Part shown: piece by piece, positions 35,351-48,390 of the stretch
Layout: each line of letters opens with the position of its first letter
Numbering within the stretch: the stretch's first letter is position 1
Source of the DNA: Liquidambar formosana
Taxonomy: Eukaryota > Streptophyta > Magnoliopsida > Saxifragales > Altingiaceae
Direction: 5' to 3'
Assembly: GCA_039720395.1 (NCBI GenBank)
Contig: CM077826.1
Span: forward strand, 34,246,687 to 34,310,686
DNA: 64,000 nucleotides
Program-made: the position numbers and the translations under genes
Notes under the pieces: model-generated
The model's database searches: none
Seen by the model: the letters and a program-made list of their open reading frames with translations, nothing else
What the model was told of the DNA's origin: nothing

Positions 35351-35900
35351 ATGAATTCCTTTCGCAGATTAACAAAAAAAAATCCAATTGAAATAATTTT
35401 TAAAGGCTATAAGGACTTAGTTCTATGTTGCCAAGTTCTAGTATCAAAAGTTAGCCATATGTGTGTATGGTTACAAAGTCGTTCATGTCTTGTTGTTAGT
35501 TTGCTTGAGAAGGTTCATGATTTTATGTTGAAATGACACTTGTACATTAATCATACTTTTAGGCATGGTAAGTGACTAGAGACTTAGGGCCTCTTGTCAA
35601 GCAAAAGGTCTTGGGTTCCATTCCCCCTAAAAATTTTCATAAATCTTCATTTTTAATGATAATTTTTTGTGGTAATAGAAGTTTATATTATTATAAGACA
35701 TTTGTGATTTTATGGGATTTTATTTTATTATGTTTGGATTGGTTTCCTCACATGTTTGTTTTTGAAAATTTTGTCTGGAGACAGATTTTGTACTAAAACA
35801 TTTTGATATACTTGGAATTTGATTTTTTTGATATTTTGTTTGGATTCAAATGGGTGGTTATTTGCTTATTTTCATTAAATAACTTAAAGTAAATAGAATT
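35351..35900. other. Unassigned AT-rich DNA with a possible SINE remnant
   Basis: Near 35566-35640, GGTAAGTGACTAGAG and GGGTTCCATTCCCCC loosely resemble pol III A and B boxes, but no duplication or tail was found. Otherwise nothing is recognised. Confidence 0.25.
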
Positions 35901-35929
35901 TAATTAAATGTTTTTAATGAAAAGAAGGT

Positions 35930-37580
35930 TGTGGTTTGTGCTATTAGGGTGAAGCCTAACTGATTGTCAATTTTCAGTTATCTGTGTGTTTCAGATGTCT
36001 GAAACATATTTTAGCTGTCTGAAAGGCAACTTTTAGCCGGTTGAAAGTTGCATTTTAAGCCGACTGAAAATTCCAGAGAGAAGGGAAAATTTCTGATTTG
36101 GTTTCAGCCATTTGAAATTTTCGATGGACAGTTTTTATATAAGTTTAAAAAAAGACGCATGTGCTCCTAGGGTGTTTTGAAACTCCCAAACCCCGACCTA
36201 TGTCACTCATTCTCAGCACTTTAGAGTGAAAGAAAGGGAAAAAGAGCTAGAGAGATATAGAGAGAGAAGGAAAGAGACGGCTTGGAGAGAGAATGGTTCT
36301 GCCTCCATTTTTCTATGGATTTTATGCATTTTGTCCTTGGATCTCCTCATTTTCAGCTTGGATTCACTTACGACCAACCTTCATTTTATGTTTGAAGGTA
36401 TTTTATCATGTCTAAAGCTAAGGTTTGCATTCTTTTTGGGATTTAGTCAGTATATTTTTATATTTTGCGTTTATTCATGGTATTTGTGAGGTTTGGTTGC
36501 ATTTTAGAGTTAGAATCTCCATTCTCTTCATCAATCATGGTAATTGGAAGCTAGGGTATGCTTTAGGGAGCTTATATGTTCATCTTAGGCTTCGATCTAC
36601 ACTCTTACAACATAAATCTTGCATTTTCTCACATCAATGTTAAGGTAGGTGCAATTTTTACAGGTTAAAACTGTTGACATAATAATAGGGTATATATGAT
36701 CATGATAATTGTCATTTATGGAATCTGATTATGTGTAGAGATGATTTGTGGAATAAATCTTGAAATGGGATTGTGGGTATTTGATATCGTAATTTAGGAA
36801 ATTATGTTTATTGTGAACTTTGGTTTATTTTACACATTTTATGGAGTGTAGATGTATGGATTTGATGGTTAATATTCACATGTGTAATTGATACTTTTAG
36901 TTTATGATTTTAAGGTTGTAATCATAAATGGGTATTTATGTTGTCTAATTTGTCATAATTGGGTATAATTATGAAATTATTTTGACTATGGTTTATGTGG
37001 TATATTTTTGGAGATGATTTTGGGTAAAAATCATTTTATGATTTATTGCATTTCATGTTGGGCATAATCATATATGCATGAAATGGAATTAATGAATACT
37101 TGGTAAAAGTAATAAATAAGAGGTCATTGGAGTCGAACTATTACGGTTATGGGATGTCTTGCTGTGTTTTCCACTCCATTAGTCGTCTGATACCACTGTA
37201 AGGAGTTGGTGTAGAGAAAAACTACGACATAGAACATAATGAATAACAAAAATCATAATACAATTCCTTAAAGCCCATTAGTCTGATTGTAGTTCATACA
37301 AAACATAAAATCCTAACTATAAGAAGGGTTAGAGCACTAGGTTGTGTATATGTGGAATGTGACGCATCATGCATGGGATGATACCACTAGTATGGATGAC
37401 AGGAAACTATATGGAATGAATTTTCTAACAGGTTTTATGATGGTATGTCCTATCTATAGATAGGTCATGCCCAAATTTTTAAAAATGAGTGGGATTTTGA
37501 CACGTGTCATCCACTTTTTATCAAATGATTTATTAAAGAAAAACCCGTTTATTTGTAATTGATCATAGCTTAATTAATTT
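35930..37580 (+). mobile_element. LTR-like sequence with palindromes and TATA box
   Basis: A cluster of short inverted repeats (for example TTTCAGATGTCTGAAA at about 35990, and variants of GCTGTCTGAAAGG and GCCGGTTGAAAG) is followed by TTTTTATATAAG (about 36133) and a GA-rich leader (36225-36290). The right limit, GGTCGTGACA (about 37582-37591), resembles the ends of the other LTRs. The 5' limit is not found and no coding is present. Confidence 0.35.
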
Positions 37581-37591
37581 AGGTCGTGACA

Positions 37592-38147
37592 ACTTCAAAG
37601 TCTGGATCACTTTCAACTTCGGGGTTCTTTCAATTTTGGGGCATTCCAAGTTCGGGGCACTTTCTAAGGCTCTCTCAAGTTTCAGGTATTTCTAGGTTTG
37701 GACCATTTCTAAGTCCGGGGGTAGTTCTAAGTCTGGATCACTTTCAAGTCCAAGTCACTTTCAAGTCCAAGGCATTTCTAAGTCCAAACCATTTCCAAGT
37801 CTAGGGGTACTTCCAAGTTGAGGTATCTTTCAAGTTCGAGGCATTTCAAAGTTTGGACCATTTCCAAATCTGAGGGTACTTCCAAGGTCAGATCACTTTC
37901 AAGTTTAGGGTTCTTTCAAATCCTGGGTATTTCTAAGTCTAGACCATTTCCAAGTCTAGATCATTTTCAAGTTCGAGGCTCTTTAAAGTTTGAGACATTT
38001 CCAAATCTAGATTATTTCCCAGTTCAGGGCACTTTCCAAGGCTCTCTAAAGTCTGGGGCATTTCTAGGTCCATTTCTAAGTTCAGGGGTACTTCCAAGTT
38101 TATATGACTTTTAAGTTCAGGGCTTTTTCAAGTCTAGGGCATTTGTT
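37592..38147. repeat. 17-bp minisatellite, left part
   Basis: Degenerate tandem units of about 17-18 bp follow the pattern ATTTC(C/T)AAGTC(T/C)(A/G)G(A/G)(C/G)C, about 30 units. Two variants alternate, one ending GGATCAC and one ending GGGGCATT. The array stops abruptly at the first gypsy LTR and resumes after the last one at 60390. Confidence 0.85.
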
Positions 38148-38246
38148 TGTTAGCACCTTAGCTCTTGGCGAGGCCAAGGGCTTGGCATGTGTGGCATATA
38201 GCAGCCATGCTAACCCAAGGCCAGGGCATGAGGGAGGCATGCCTAA

Positions 38247-38651
38247 TGTCACGGATCTCTGTCCTACATCGAATAGGCACTAGGGGAGTCTTGGGCATAT
38301 AAGTGGAGAAGGCAACTCCACCTAATGGGCTAGCCTTTCGGGTTGGAGACCCGACTCGTGTCAAGTAATATCAGAGCAAACCTGGTCTCTTATCTGATGT
38401 TACACTAACCACCTTGGCCCATGAGGTATCGAAGGTAATCAAGTGTGGGGTTGTGAAGGGTATGGGATGCAGGATAAGTAGACAGGGTGGGCCCAACCAC
38501 GACGAGGGCATTGTGTGGGTTGGGTGGGAGAGAATGTCACGGATCTCTATCTCACATCGGATAGGCACTGGGAGAGTCTTGGGCATATAAGTAGAGAGGG
38601 GAACCCTACCTAATGGGCCAGCCTTTTTGGTTGAAGACCCGATTCGTGACA
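38247..38651 (+). mobile_element. TRIM retrotransposon 2 (405 bp, complete)
   Basis: Two 117-bp LTRs (38247-38363 and 38535-38651) both start TGTCACGGATCTCT, contain GGGCATATAAGT (a TATA box) and end CGTG(T/A)CA. They differ at about 17 sites. Next to the first LTR is TAATATCAGAGC (38366-38377), a primer site for initiator tRNA-Met with two G-to-A changes. A purine tract (GGGTTGGGTGGGAGAGAA) precedes the second LTR. The flanks CCTAA and CTTAG are an eroded duplication of the LTR sequence CTTAG seen intact in LTRs B and C. Confidence 0.9.
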
Positions 38652-39326
38652 CTTAGAAAACCAAATGTTACAGCAAAGTTTGTATGTAGCTTGATATGGT
38701 CGTGGTTGGCTAAGGCTGGCTAAGCTATGCTATGGGCCTTAGTAGTGTTCAAATAGTGGTAGTGGCAGTTTGGTAAATATTATGAAATTGTATTTTTTCG
38801 GGTTCATAAAATTAGTAAAGTTATTTTATGATATCATGAGTGTGTTGGTGGAGTTTCATGATTTTTAGATGCATGAATTAATTGTGAGACCTATTATACC
38901 TTTTTATTATAATTAATATAAACCCCTATTGGTCTGGTGATCATCTTAAGGAGTCTGTAGGAAGGGTGGTGATTAAAGCTCGGTGCTTGCCATGGGACAA
39001 CACCTAGGCTATGTGCAGCCAAGGCATAGCAAGTTGCTCGAACATCAGTTGGCTATGGTTAGCTTTGTAAGGGGTTGGGTGACACCTTGCTATAACGGAT
39101 CAAAAGGACATGGCCACGGGGCTTGTATCACACACTCGTTGGCACAAGGGCTATGGCACATGTGCAGTTATGGCATATATGAACACGGATTAAGCAAAGC
39201 ATTTGCGGATTGGCTAAGTAGCCAATGCACACACAACAGAAAATTCATGGGTTGTAGCAAGGCATATGCAAGCAGTTGTTAGCAGTTGGCTTATTGCTAA
39301 TGTGGTGTATGCATCCTTGGACAAGG

Positions 39327-40948
39327 TGTTAAGATTATGCCCTAGAGCCAATCATAGAGATGATTGTTTAGGGATTAGGACCAATCATTTGATTTCATTT
39401 ATGTATGTCACATTTATTATTGATTTAATGAAAGGGTTTATTCTATTATGTTTATATGCATCATTTATATTTACATAATATGTCCATGGAGTTAGAGTTG
39501 AGAATATGAAATTATAAAGAGTTGTAATTTTGAGACTCTTAATATATCTTTGTACTAAACTCCTAAAACATTCTTAGTTGAAGGTTCACTATGATGGACA
39601 GTAGTGAACCATAGGACTAGCACTTGTTAGGTTGACTTTTTAGGAAGATAGCTAGTCTCAAGCTATTTGTGTGGAGACACTACAATCAAGAATAGGTACA
39701 TTGAATGTGACCAAAGATATGAGATAAATTGAATGGAGTTTTAACCTACCTGTCAATCAGTTTCTCATTGCTATAGTGGTACAAGTAATCCTTAGACCTG
39801 AGATACTATAGTTATGTTATGCATGTAGCTTTAGAAGTTTGATAACACTAAGTGCAGATCCTTCTAGGGGTCTACAAAGGTGTTAATTGGCCCTATTGCT
39901 ATGTGTGTGAAGGCATGTGAGTGATCAACAAGGAATCTATCACTCTCAGGAAAAAAAAGAGAATGTCTCATATAGCATTTATTGATATAACTCATTAAAT
40001 CCATAGGCCCATGGTAGAATAAATATGGAAAGGAGTTTCCATAAGTTCATTATTGAGTTGATATTCATGATTGAGTATTAAGTAATTGAACTAAGGACTT
40101 GACAGACTTCCATGTCCTATCAGTTCAATTGGAGACATTGTGTTGATGAAAGCATGTAATTGTAACATATAAACTATAATAAAAGGTTCTTTGTTAGAAA
40201 TCTATTCACCTCATTAAAGACCACACCATGAGCCATATGCTAGGTGTTACTCATGATTAGTAGAAGCCCTAATTGATATAAATGAGTTATAATCAATTAA
40301 GGAATTGGAAGGAGTTCTAATTAGACTCTTAATGGAAAGAGTTCCATTGTCCACACTTTGTGCTATTCCTACTACTTGATGATGTGAACCCAATGGGTCA
40401 CACATTGATCATGCTAAGAGAGTTTTAAAGTCTATGAGAGAAAGAGTATGAGTGAATAAAAGAATAGTTCTTAAGAGGCAAGGTTGTATAAGATACAAAT
40501 TAGAGGGGTTATTGTGTAATTTAGAGTTCCTCTTATGGTTGGCCCTAATGGAGGCTATATATAGCCTCTTATAATGTGTGACATTATCACACTTTACACA
40601 CTCCTAAGGGCTGGCCGAAATTCCCAATGAGGCTTTCTCTTTCTCTCTCTCTCTCTTTTCTCTTCTCCACCTCTAGTAACAACAAGGAAGAATGAAGGAA
40701 AGACTTGAAGCTCTAGCTAGGTGTGGATACCATTGGAGGCAATACAATTGGATTGCTGATTCACTGCTCTCTAGAATCAAAGCTTGGAGTAAAGGAGGAA
40801 GACAAATCAAACTGTAAGTAATTCAACCCTCTTCTAGTTAGGGTTTTGTTTTTGTATTAATGTATAGTTAGATTCATGGGCTGTGGAATTGTAGGAAAAT
40901 TTTTTATATTCCACACTTTGATTTTTCCTTCTAGTTCGATTCCTAACA
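39327..40948 (+). mobile_element. Solo LTR X (second LTR family)
   Basis: TGTTAAGATTATGCCC to GATTCCTAACA, flanked by CAAGG on both sides (39322-39326, 40949-40953). LTR B shows the empty site. The TATA box is CTATATATAG (about 40556), followed by a CT-rich leader (about 40630). It resembles LTR X' at 55812 over most of its length (TATGCCCTA(G/T)AGCCAATCA, GTTGAAGGTTCACTATGAT, TTGATAACACTAAGTG). Confidence 0.88.
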
Positions 40949-41136
40949 CAAGGTAGCCAAAGGCCAGGCCAAATAAAGACAATTATAGGTAGTTATGGTG
41001 GATGCTCAAGCATTCCTCCTTGATTGGATGATGTTGCAAAGATCAAGGTGGGCAGTTGGCTAGCCTTGGGACATTCCAAGTCAGCATAGGTAGTTGGGCA
41101 AAATTGTAATCCATGAGTTTGCATTTGTTCATTGGG

Positions 41137-42351
41137 TTGAAGGCTATGTACGAACTTGTCTTCTATGCTAACTAGACAAGACTGAAAGAAAAAAGGAAGC
41201 ATGTTTATTACAGCCATTACCAATTCTAGACGAACCATGGCAAAGCATTTCTATGAATTTCATTGGGGGATTACCCAAAGTTCATGGGTTTTGATCAATT
41301 CTGGTAATGGTGGATAGGTTCTCTAAGTATACTATCTTCATCCCTGTACCATATGCGTGTTTTGTAGAGGAAGCAGCCAATCTTTTCTATCAGAATGTAG
41401 TTAAGTACTGGGGGCTATCAGAAGATATCGTTACTGATTGGGATACTCAGTTCATTGGACGGTTTTGGATAGCACTCTTTGGTTTGATGGGGTCAGAATT
41501 GAAGTTCACCAGAGCCAACTAACCGCAAACAGATGGTCAAACGGAACAGATCGATGCTTTATTGGAAGAGTATTTGAGACACTATGTTTATGCAAGTCAG
41601 AAGAATTGGGTGGATTTTATGGACTTCGCACAATTCTATTACAACCTGCACAGGAGTTCATCAACAAGGATGAGTCTTTTTGAGTTGGCAATTGGCCAGT
41701 AGCTTCTTATTCCACATGAAGTGACCAAGCAGCGCACAGGGGGCAGTTGTCTAGCAGCTTATAGGTTTGCTCGCTCCAAGTAAGAATTAATAGAGGAAGT
41801 AAGAGACAGTTTAGAGAAAGCTGTTAGGCACATGAAAAGTATGTTGATAAAAAGAGAAGAACTCTTGAATTCCAAGTTGGGGATCAAGTTTTGTTGAAGT
41901 TAACGCCTCATATTTGGAAGAAAATCAGTAGAAAATAGTTCATCAAGGGCAGGTGCCAAAATATGATGGTCCCTTTGAGGTGATCAAGAAAGTCGACAAT
42001 GTTACTTATCGATTGAAGTTACTAGAATGGCTAAAAATACATCCTACTTTCTATGTAAGTTTCCTAAAACCTTTCTTTGCAGACTAAGATCCGGATAGGG
42101 TACAAGGTACTCGAGCCCTGCCTACTATAAAAAAATAGTTTGAACGGGAGGTGGAGAAAATTCTTGACCATCGAACGTTTAGGAAAAATAAGAAGAATAG
42201 GTAGACAGATTATTTGGTACATTAGAATGTGTCCCAATTACTGAAGCAAGTTGGGAAAAGGATACAATATTGTGGCAGTTTGAGAAACAGATTCGGGATT
42301 ACTTAGCAGCCATTCCAACGAAGACGTCGGTCTCTTTTGGTGGGGGTAGTT
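41137..42351 (+). pseudogene. Gypsy integrase to 3' end fragment (first internal region)
   Basis: It starts within the zinc-finger side of integrase (EGYVRTCLLC) and continues through VMVDRFSKYTIFIPVPYA and KYWGLSEDIVTDWDTQF (catalytic core). The DGQTEQIDALLEEYLRHY segment follows, then the C-terminal part and SWEKDTILWQFEKQIRDYLA of a chromodomain-like tail. Stops and frameshifts are frequent. It ends in the purine tract TGGTGGGGGTAG next to LTR B. The corresponding part of the second copy is at 51047-51954 plus 55082-55399. Confidence 0.85.
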
Positions 42352-45300
42352 TGTTAGCACCTTAGCTTTTGGCTAGGCCAAAGGCTTAGCATATGCGGCA
42401 TATAGCAGTTATACCAACCCAAGGCCAAGGCATGAGGGAGGCATGCTTTAGAAAACCAAGTGTTAAAGTAAAATTTGTATGTAGCTTGATATGTACATGG
42501 TTGGCTATGGCTGGCTAAGCCATAGGCCTTAGCAGCATTTAAACAGTGGTAGTGGTAGTGGTAGTTTGGTAAATATTATGAAATTGTATTATTTCGGGTT
42601 CATAAAATTAGTTAAGTTATTTTATGATCTCATGAGTATGTTGGTGGAGTTTTATGATTTTTGGATACAGGAATTAATTATGAGACCTATTATGCCTTTT
42701 CGTCATAATTGATGTAAACCCTTATCGGTCTGGCTATCGTTTTAAGGAGTCTTTAGGGGGGTGGTGATTAAAGCTAGGTGCCTGCCATGGGGTAGCACCT
42801 AGGCCATGTGCGGCTAAGGCTTGGTAAGTTGCTCGAACATCGGTTAGCTATGGTTGGTTTTGCAAGGAGTTGGGCGACATCTTGCTATAATGGATCAAAG
42901 GGACACAGTCACAGGGTTTGTCTCACACACTCGTTGGCACAAGGGTTGTGGCACATGCGTAGGCATGGCATAGCATGAACACGAACCAAGCAAAGCATCT
43001 GCGGATTGGCTAAGTAGACAATGCACACACAGCGGCAAATTCATGGGCTGTGGCAAGGCACATGCAAGCAGTTGTTTGTAGTTGGCTTATTGCTGATGTG
43101 GTGCATGCATCTTTGGACAAGGTGGCCAAAGGCCAGGCCAGACAAAGACAATTGCAAGTAGTTATGGTGGATACTCAGACATTCCTCCTTGATTGGCTAA
43201 TATTGTAGACATCAAGGTGGGCAGTTGGCTAGGCTTGGGACATTCCAGATCAGTATAGGTAGTTGGGCAAAACTGCTATGCACGAGTTGGCATTTGTTCA
43301 TTGGTTATGTTTCCCTAAGCTGTTGGGTTGTCAACAGTAAGGCCCTTGGCGGTTGGGCTATAATCGCCAATGCTCCAGTATAAATATAGTTGCCATAGCA
43401 TACACTAGAACATGTTTGGATTGCAATGATAGTGTATGCTAAGGTTGGGATCCTTGTATTCTTGAGTTAAGAATAAAGGTTGGGCATTTGCTCGAAAAAC
43501 TGTGTTGTGCTTGGCTGTTGCTTATATTGTTGTGAACCCCAGAAAAACGGCCTACAAGGATTTGGCGAAAGATGGGATATAGGTGTGGTGAAAGACAACA
43601 AACAAAAAGGAGTCGCCACCTCATTTTTTAGGGAAAAGAGGAAAACCACAAAAATGTTTTATTTTCAAAACCATATGACTCCATTAAAGGAAAAGCAAAG
43701 TCTTTGAAACCAAAAAATTGGATTCGGGGGCTAAGTTACGACGTGGGAAGGTTCTAAGCAAAGCCCATAGGCACCCACATCGCCCGAGTTGGTCTCTTAA
43801 TTTGATTGGGCTAACTTAAGATCTTTTTAACTCAAATATCAGCATATATCATCACAATGCAGCATGCATATCATATATTCCATCCAATCATCTATGCACA
43901 ATCAACCAAATAAAACAAAACAAAAAAAAAAAAAAAAGAAGAAAAGAAAAGAAAAACCTAGGATATTTGGATCCTAGGACGGACTTGAGCCTTACGAAGA
44001 GCGCCTACGTACCATGAAGTGAAATACATGGATCAAAGTCCACGTAGTTCGAAAAGAATAAGGTTACAACCTAATACAAACCTATGGTAAAAACCCTAGG
44101 TTTCCTTATTTGAAAATATATTGATTTAGTCCAAAATCGAAAACTTCCACAAGAGGAAAACCTTGATAGAAAACCAGAATTTTATTAATGAAGGAAACCT
44201 TTGATAATCACCATATGTTCGTATTAAGAAGCAACCCTAGGAGGGAGAAGAGAAAAGAAAGAAGAAAAGTGAATTAGGGCACTTCATACCCTACTTACCT
44301 GAGCGCAAAAGCTCCAAGCATTAGCCATTTCAAGCCATACCGGCCCTATTTTCAATAGGATAAGCATTGTACCTGTTTGCACCCTTACAAGTGCACAAAA
44401 TCATGCAAAGAGAGCAATATACTAATCTGGACAGAACTATGACAAGGCCTAAAATTATCCATTTATCATGCAAACAACAAGAATAATGAATAACTAAAGA
44501 CCCTAACTCAATCTTACATGCAATGACTCGACTAACATGCATAAAAACCTACCAAAGACACACTAACAAGCATAAGAGACTTCAATAACATCAATAAACA
44601 TGATAACTAAGCCTATTCTAACAAAAAAGATGATATTTTATGTAAAATATGAAAATAAACCTTCCTACGGCGAGCTTTCTTAAGCAAAACTATCCTAAGA
44701 TAATTTCACGTAAAAAAGTCGTTATTGGGAGGTGCAATCAACATATCCTACGTAAAATATATATACTAGAACACAATAGAAGTGATTTCATGCTTAAACA
44801 CATCACAGAAGGCTCTCATGCGAAACCTCACTCAACGAAAAGGATAATTATCCTTAGAAAAGGATAATGTCTCCAAAAACCCTATAAAATCTACTACATG
44901 AATGCAAACCTAGCATGATTCAACTATATGCAGCATATATAGAATGACTATGATGAGAAACAACTTAAAAAACTAAGCTAAGCATGCTGTATGAAACTTG
45001 TGCGAATTTAGGGTTGTCGAAACCCTAATTTCACAACCATGCATTAAAACCTATGAAACGACTCTAAGACATGCTCAAATTATCATGAATATCATTCATA
45101 TCATATATATTAACTAACAGGAGCATCAACTCATAACAACAATCACAGCAACCTAGACATGTGAACTATGCATGATTTAAGAAGATAGAAAGAGTAAGGC
45201 TATCCAATCCTTAGTAAACCGGGGATTATCAAGCATATAAAGCCATAAATCATCTCAAAATCATTCATATAACATCATACAAGCATTGAATTCAATCGAT

Positions 45301-46632
45301 AAGAAAAGCTATTTCATGCACTATAACTATCCTAGAAGAAGAAGAAGAAGGAGAAGAAAGAGAAGCAGAAAACTTATGTTCAGCATTAAAGGGACTTGCT
45401 TACCTCTTGTAGACTCTTCCTTGTCTTCAAAGTCCTTGTTCTCTTGCTTGATTGGGGTTGAAGAGCCTCTTCTTGATGTCCTTCTAGCTCTCCAAACTCG
45501 TAGCTCCCTCTCTTTCTAAGTGTAAAGTGCAATTAACCTCCTCCTATGTGCTGAATATCATGTCCTTTATATAGAGAACTGACCCCCTAAACCAATGGCT
45601 AAGATTAATTCATTAAACAATGATCCTAGGGCTATTAGAGACTCTCTTGGTGCTCAAACAACTCAAACTTACACACTCCTAAGAGCAAACAAGTTGTTTT
45701 GGTGGAGGAAACCGTCAAAAGAGGGAGAGAGGAGTCAGAAGTTGAGTTGAAGACGGACTCCTTAGGTGACCAACTAGGCCTAGACGGTTAGCCGTCTGGG
45801 CTTGGACGGCTGACCGTCCAGCCCCGGACGGTTACCCGAGGGTTTCCTATTTTTGCTCCGGTTTTGACTCCCACTTGCTGTAGAAGTCCTAAAATCTTCA
45901 AATTAAGTCCGATTTTGACGAAATAAAAGTTCAAACGACCGTGTTTCGAAGGGGAACACATTTTTAGGCATTTTAGGACAAAAATATTTAACTATGGGTG
46001 CATGGTTAGGTTTTACAAAGGTGGTTAACCATAGTGCTTCACCGTCGCTAAGCTGGGTTTGTACAAGGTTGAACCGAATGCTTTCCCAATCGAAATTCGA
46101 TCTTTCTAAACATATCTAGGATGTAAATAAATCCCAATTGAAGTTTAATGAGAGAAAATTGGTTAGGTCTTATGAGTCAATTTGAGCAAACCAAGAAAGG
46201 GTCTTTTAGCCAACCCGAACCATTATGAGCCAAATTGATCTTGAACCATTAATTCATTAAATTGAACCTATATATAGACTCTAAGTAACCATATGAACTC
46301 AAGGGAATGACTCAGGATTCATTCCAAGGTCAAATGAAAAATATACGACTTAAAAGACGATTATGCCCTTAAAGTTGCAAAAGTTTTTATTGACTATCGA
46401 AACGAACTCCAAATCACTTCAAAGTTCATACACATGATATTCAATGCCATAGAAACTCAATGCAAAAGACTAGACTCAAAAAGGACTCAAAATCCTATAT
46501 GAAATGATATGTCCTAGCTAAGGTGACAAAAATGGGGTGTGACAATTGTCTATGCTTTTTATTGACTAGGTTGACTAAGTAGGCAGACTTAGTGCCGCAT
46601 ATAGGCTGAAAATTCACGGTGAAAATTTGGCC
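42352..46632 (+). mobile_element. Gypsy LTR B (central), split by a solo LTR
   Basis: LTR parts 42352-43530 and 46545-46632 flank the solo LTR at 43531-46544. TATA box at about 43378-43389. It ends TTTGGCC; TAGTATCAGAGC (46643-46654), a primer site with one change from TGGTATCAGAGC, follows after about 10 bp. It serves as the 3' LTR of the left partial element and the 5' LTR of the right one. Confidence 0.85.
43531..46544 (-). mobile_element. Solo LTR, long-LTR family, copy 3 (3014 bp)
   Basis: TGTGAACCCC to GGGGTGTGACA, flanked by ATTGT on both sides (43526-43530, 46545-46549). The related LTR C shows the unfilled site at about 60303. Family boxes are GGAGTCGCCACCTC, GTGGGAAGGTTCT and ACCCACATCGCCCGAG. 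The minus-strand TATA box is at about 45567-45573 and a palindrome module at 45781-45840. A second internal long repeat is shared with copy 4 (GGTGAGCTTTCTTAAGNAAA). Confidence 0.92.
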
Positions 46633-46670
46633 CTATGATAATTAGTATCAGAGCATAGTTCTAGACTATC

Positions 46671-47757
46671 ATGGCTGGGTTGACGAAGGATCGTATCGAT
46701 AGAATCGAGAACTATCTTAGGGTTCCTATTAGAGAATCTGAAGTCACTTGCTCTGTTCAGATGGAACGAATTACTAGTGATGTAACAAACCTTCGATAGT
46801 CCTTTGTGGAACACATTAGTGCAGTAGAAGCAAAGTTTATTGAACTTGCTACCGATATATATTCTGTGACGGATGCTATGAAGGCATGGTTATAAGGTAT
46901 CGACGATGATTTAGTTTTTATCAATTGTACTGCAGCATGGCCTCGAATTGGTGGTGGGGATGGCCCCTTGAAAGTAAAAGTTCTTGAACTGAAGTGTTTT
47001 ACTAGTGATTGAAGTGTGAAAGATCTAGAGAACTTTCTTTAGGATATGGAGCAGTACTTTAAGGCTACCCATATTCTAGAAGAAGAGATGGTGACTGTTA
47101 CTAGTATGTATCTGACAGAAGATGCTAAACTTTGGTGGGGAACCAGAATGGGGGATGAAACGTGGGCTGAGATTACTGCGTAGGAAACCCTTCGAAAAGG
47201 AATTGAAAGATCAATTCCTCTTGACCAATACATCTTAGATGGCTCTGGATGTGTTAAAAAAGTTTAAGCATGATGGCACTATTCAAAGTTATGTCAAGCG
47301 ATTCAGTTCCTTGATGTTAGATATTAAAAATATGTCGGAGGAGGACAAATTATTTAATTTCATGTCTGGGTTGCAATTTTGGGCACAAACAGAACTTAGG
47401 AGACAAGGAGTTCGTGATCTTCTTTCTCCGACGGCTGCGGCAAATTGCATTATTGGCTATAAAATCAACTCTTCTTCATCTAAAAATGAGAAGTTCGATC
47501 CTAAGAACAAGGGAAAAGGCAAAGCCAAAGACAACAAAAAGGCTGACAAGAAAAAGAAGAAGAAAGGTGGTGAGAATTTCAAGTCTGCTACAGAGGGACA
47601 GTAGGGTAAGAATGGTAACACCAATAACTCTGGTTGTTTCCTTTGCAATGGACCTCATCGTGCCAAGGACTGCCCAAAAAAGGACAAACTCAATGCCTTT
47701 ATGGCTAGGAATGAATAGGCAGGAGACGATTCAGACTCTGATGGTCCATCTAGGGTG
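46671..47757 (+). pseudogene. Gypsy gag
   Basis: It begins MAGLTKDRIDRIENYL at 46671. It contains the capsid-like stretch CTEDAKLWW-type (YLTEDAKLWWGTRMGDETW) and TIQSYVKRFSSLMLDIKNMS. It then has a Lys-rich linker and a zinc knuckle CFLCNGPHRAKDC (CX2CX3HX4C, about 47635-47673). At least four stops (TAG) and a frameshift near 47180-47240 interrupt it; several stops replace Trp or Gln codons, as expected from cytosine deamination. Confidence 0.85.
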
Positions 47758-48390
47758 AACCCTCTTCAACCGATCAATGCTATCTGATCTGAGAAGCCCT
47801 CTAAAAAAGGATTAATGTATGTTCAAGCAAAGGTAAATGGGAAGGATGAGATGGCGATGGTTGATACTGGTGCCACGCATAATTTTGTTGCTATTCGTGA
47901 GGCAATAAATCTTGGCTTGAACATTGTCAAGAATTCTAGAAAAATCAAAACCATCAACAGTGAGGCAAAACCAATCGAGGGAATGGCTCATGGTGTTAAC
48001 ATGGAAATTGGTAGTTGTCAGGGTAAGTGTAGCTTTATGTCAGTTCCATTAGATGACTTTGATATAATTCTTGGCCATGAGTTCTTTGTACAGGCTAAAG
48101 TCGCATTAATGCCCCATCTTAGTGGATTGTTGATTGGCGACGAGAAGCAGCCTTGCTTTGTATCTACGGTTGGGACTATGGACAAAGTGAAGGATAAGGG
48201 GAAACGCAAAACAGAGTTGTTAGCTACTATGCAATTGAAAACAGGTTTACGGAAGGGTGAACAGATTTATTTAGCAGCATTGGTGGAGATCAAGGCTGAC
48301 AAAGTGGTGGAAGTCCTAGATGCAATGGCTGAACTGTTGAAGGAATATGCTGATGTACTTCCTCCACAACTTCCAAAAACCCCCTCCTAG
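47758..48390 (+). pseudogene. Gypsy aspartic protease
   Basis: An open stretch of about 190 codons from 47815 contains MVDTGATHNFVA, the DTG/A active-site motif of retroviral-type proteases, and FDIILGHEFF, the usual second protease motif. It is followed by a linker ([18 protein letters not shown]) leading to reverse transcriptase. A one-base slip at a C-run near 48384 separates it from the RT frame. Confidence 0.88.

Larger units (their letters stand above)
38148..41136 (+). mobile_element. Gypsy LTR A (5', truncated, with two insertions)
   Basis: It aligns with LTR B from TGTTAGCACC onward but carries the TRIM at 38247-38651 and solo LTR X at 39327-40948. It stops at CATTTGTTCATTGG (about 41134). 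LTR B continues there for about 350 bp through its TATA box (GTATAAATATAG, about 43380), primer-binding side and end. LTR A is joined directly to integrase sequence, so its 3' third and the 5' internal region are deleted. Confidence 0.82.

Noticed and set aside
35566..35640. Second SINE
   Set aside because: Weak A and B box resemblance only; no target-site duplication or 3' tail was found.
37592..38147. Protein-coding frames in the minisatellite (Ser/Phe/Gly-rich)
   Set aside because: They follow the 17-bp repeat, which shifts frame each unit, and have no independent support.
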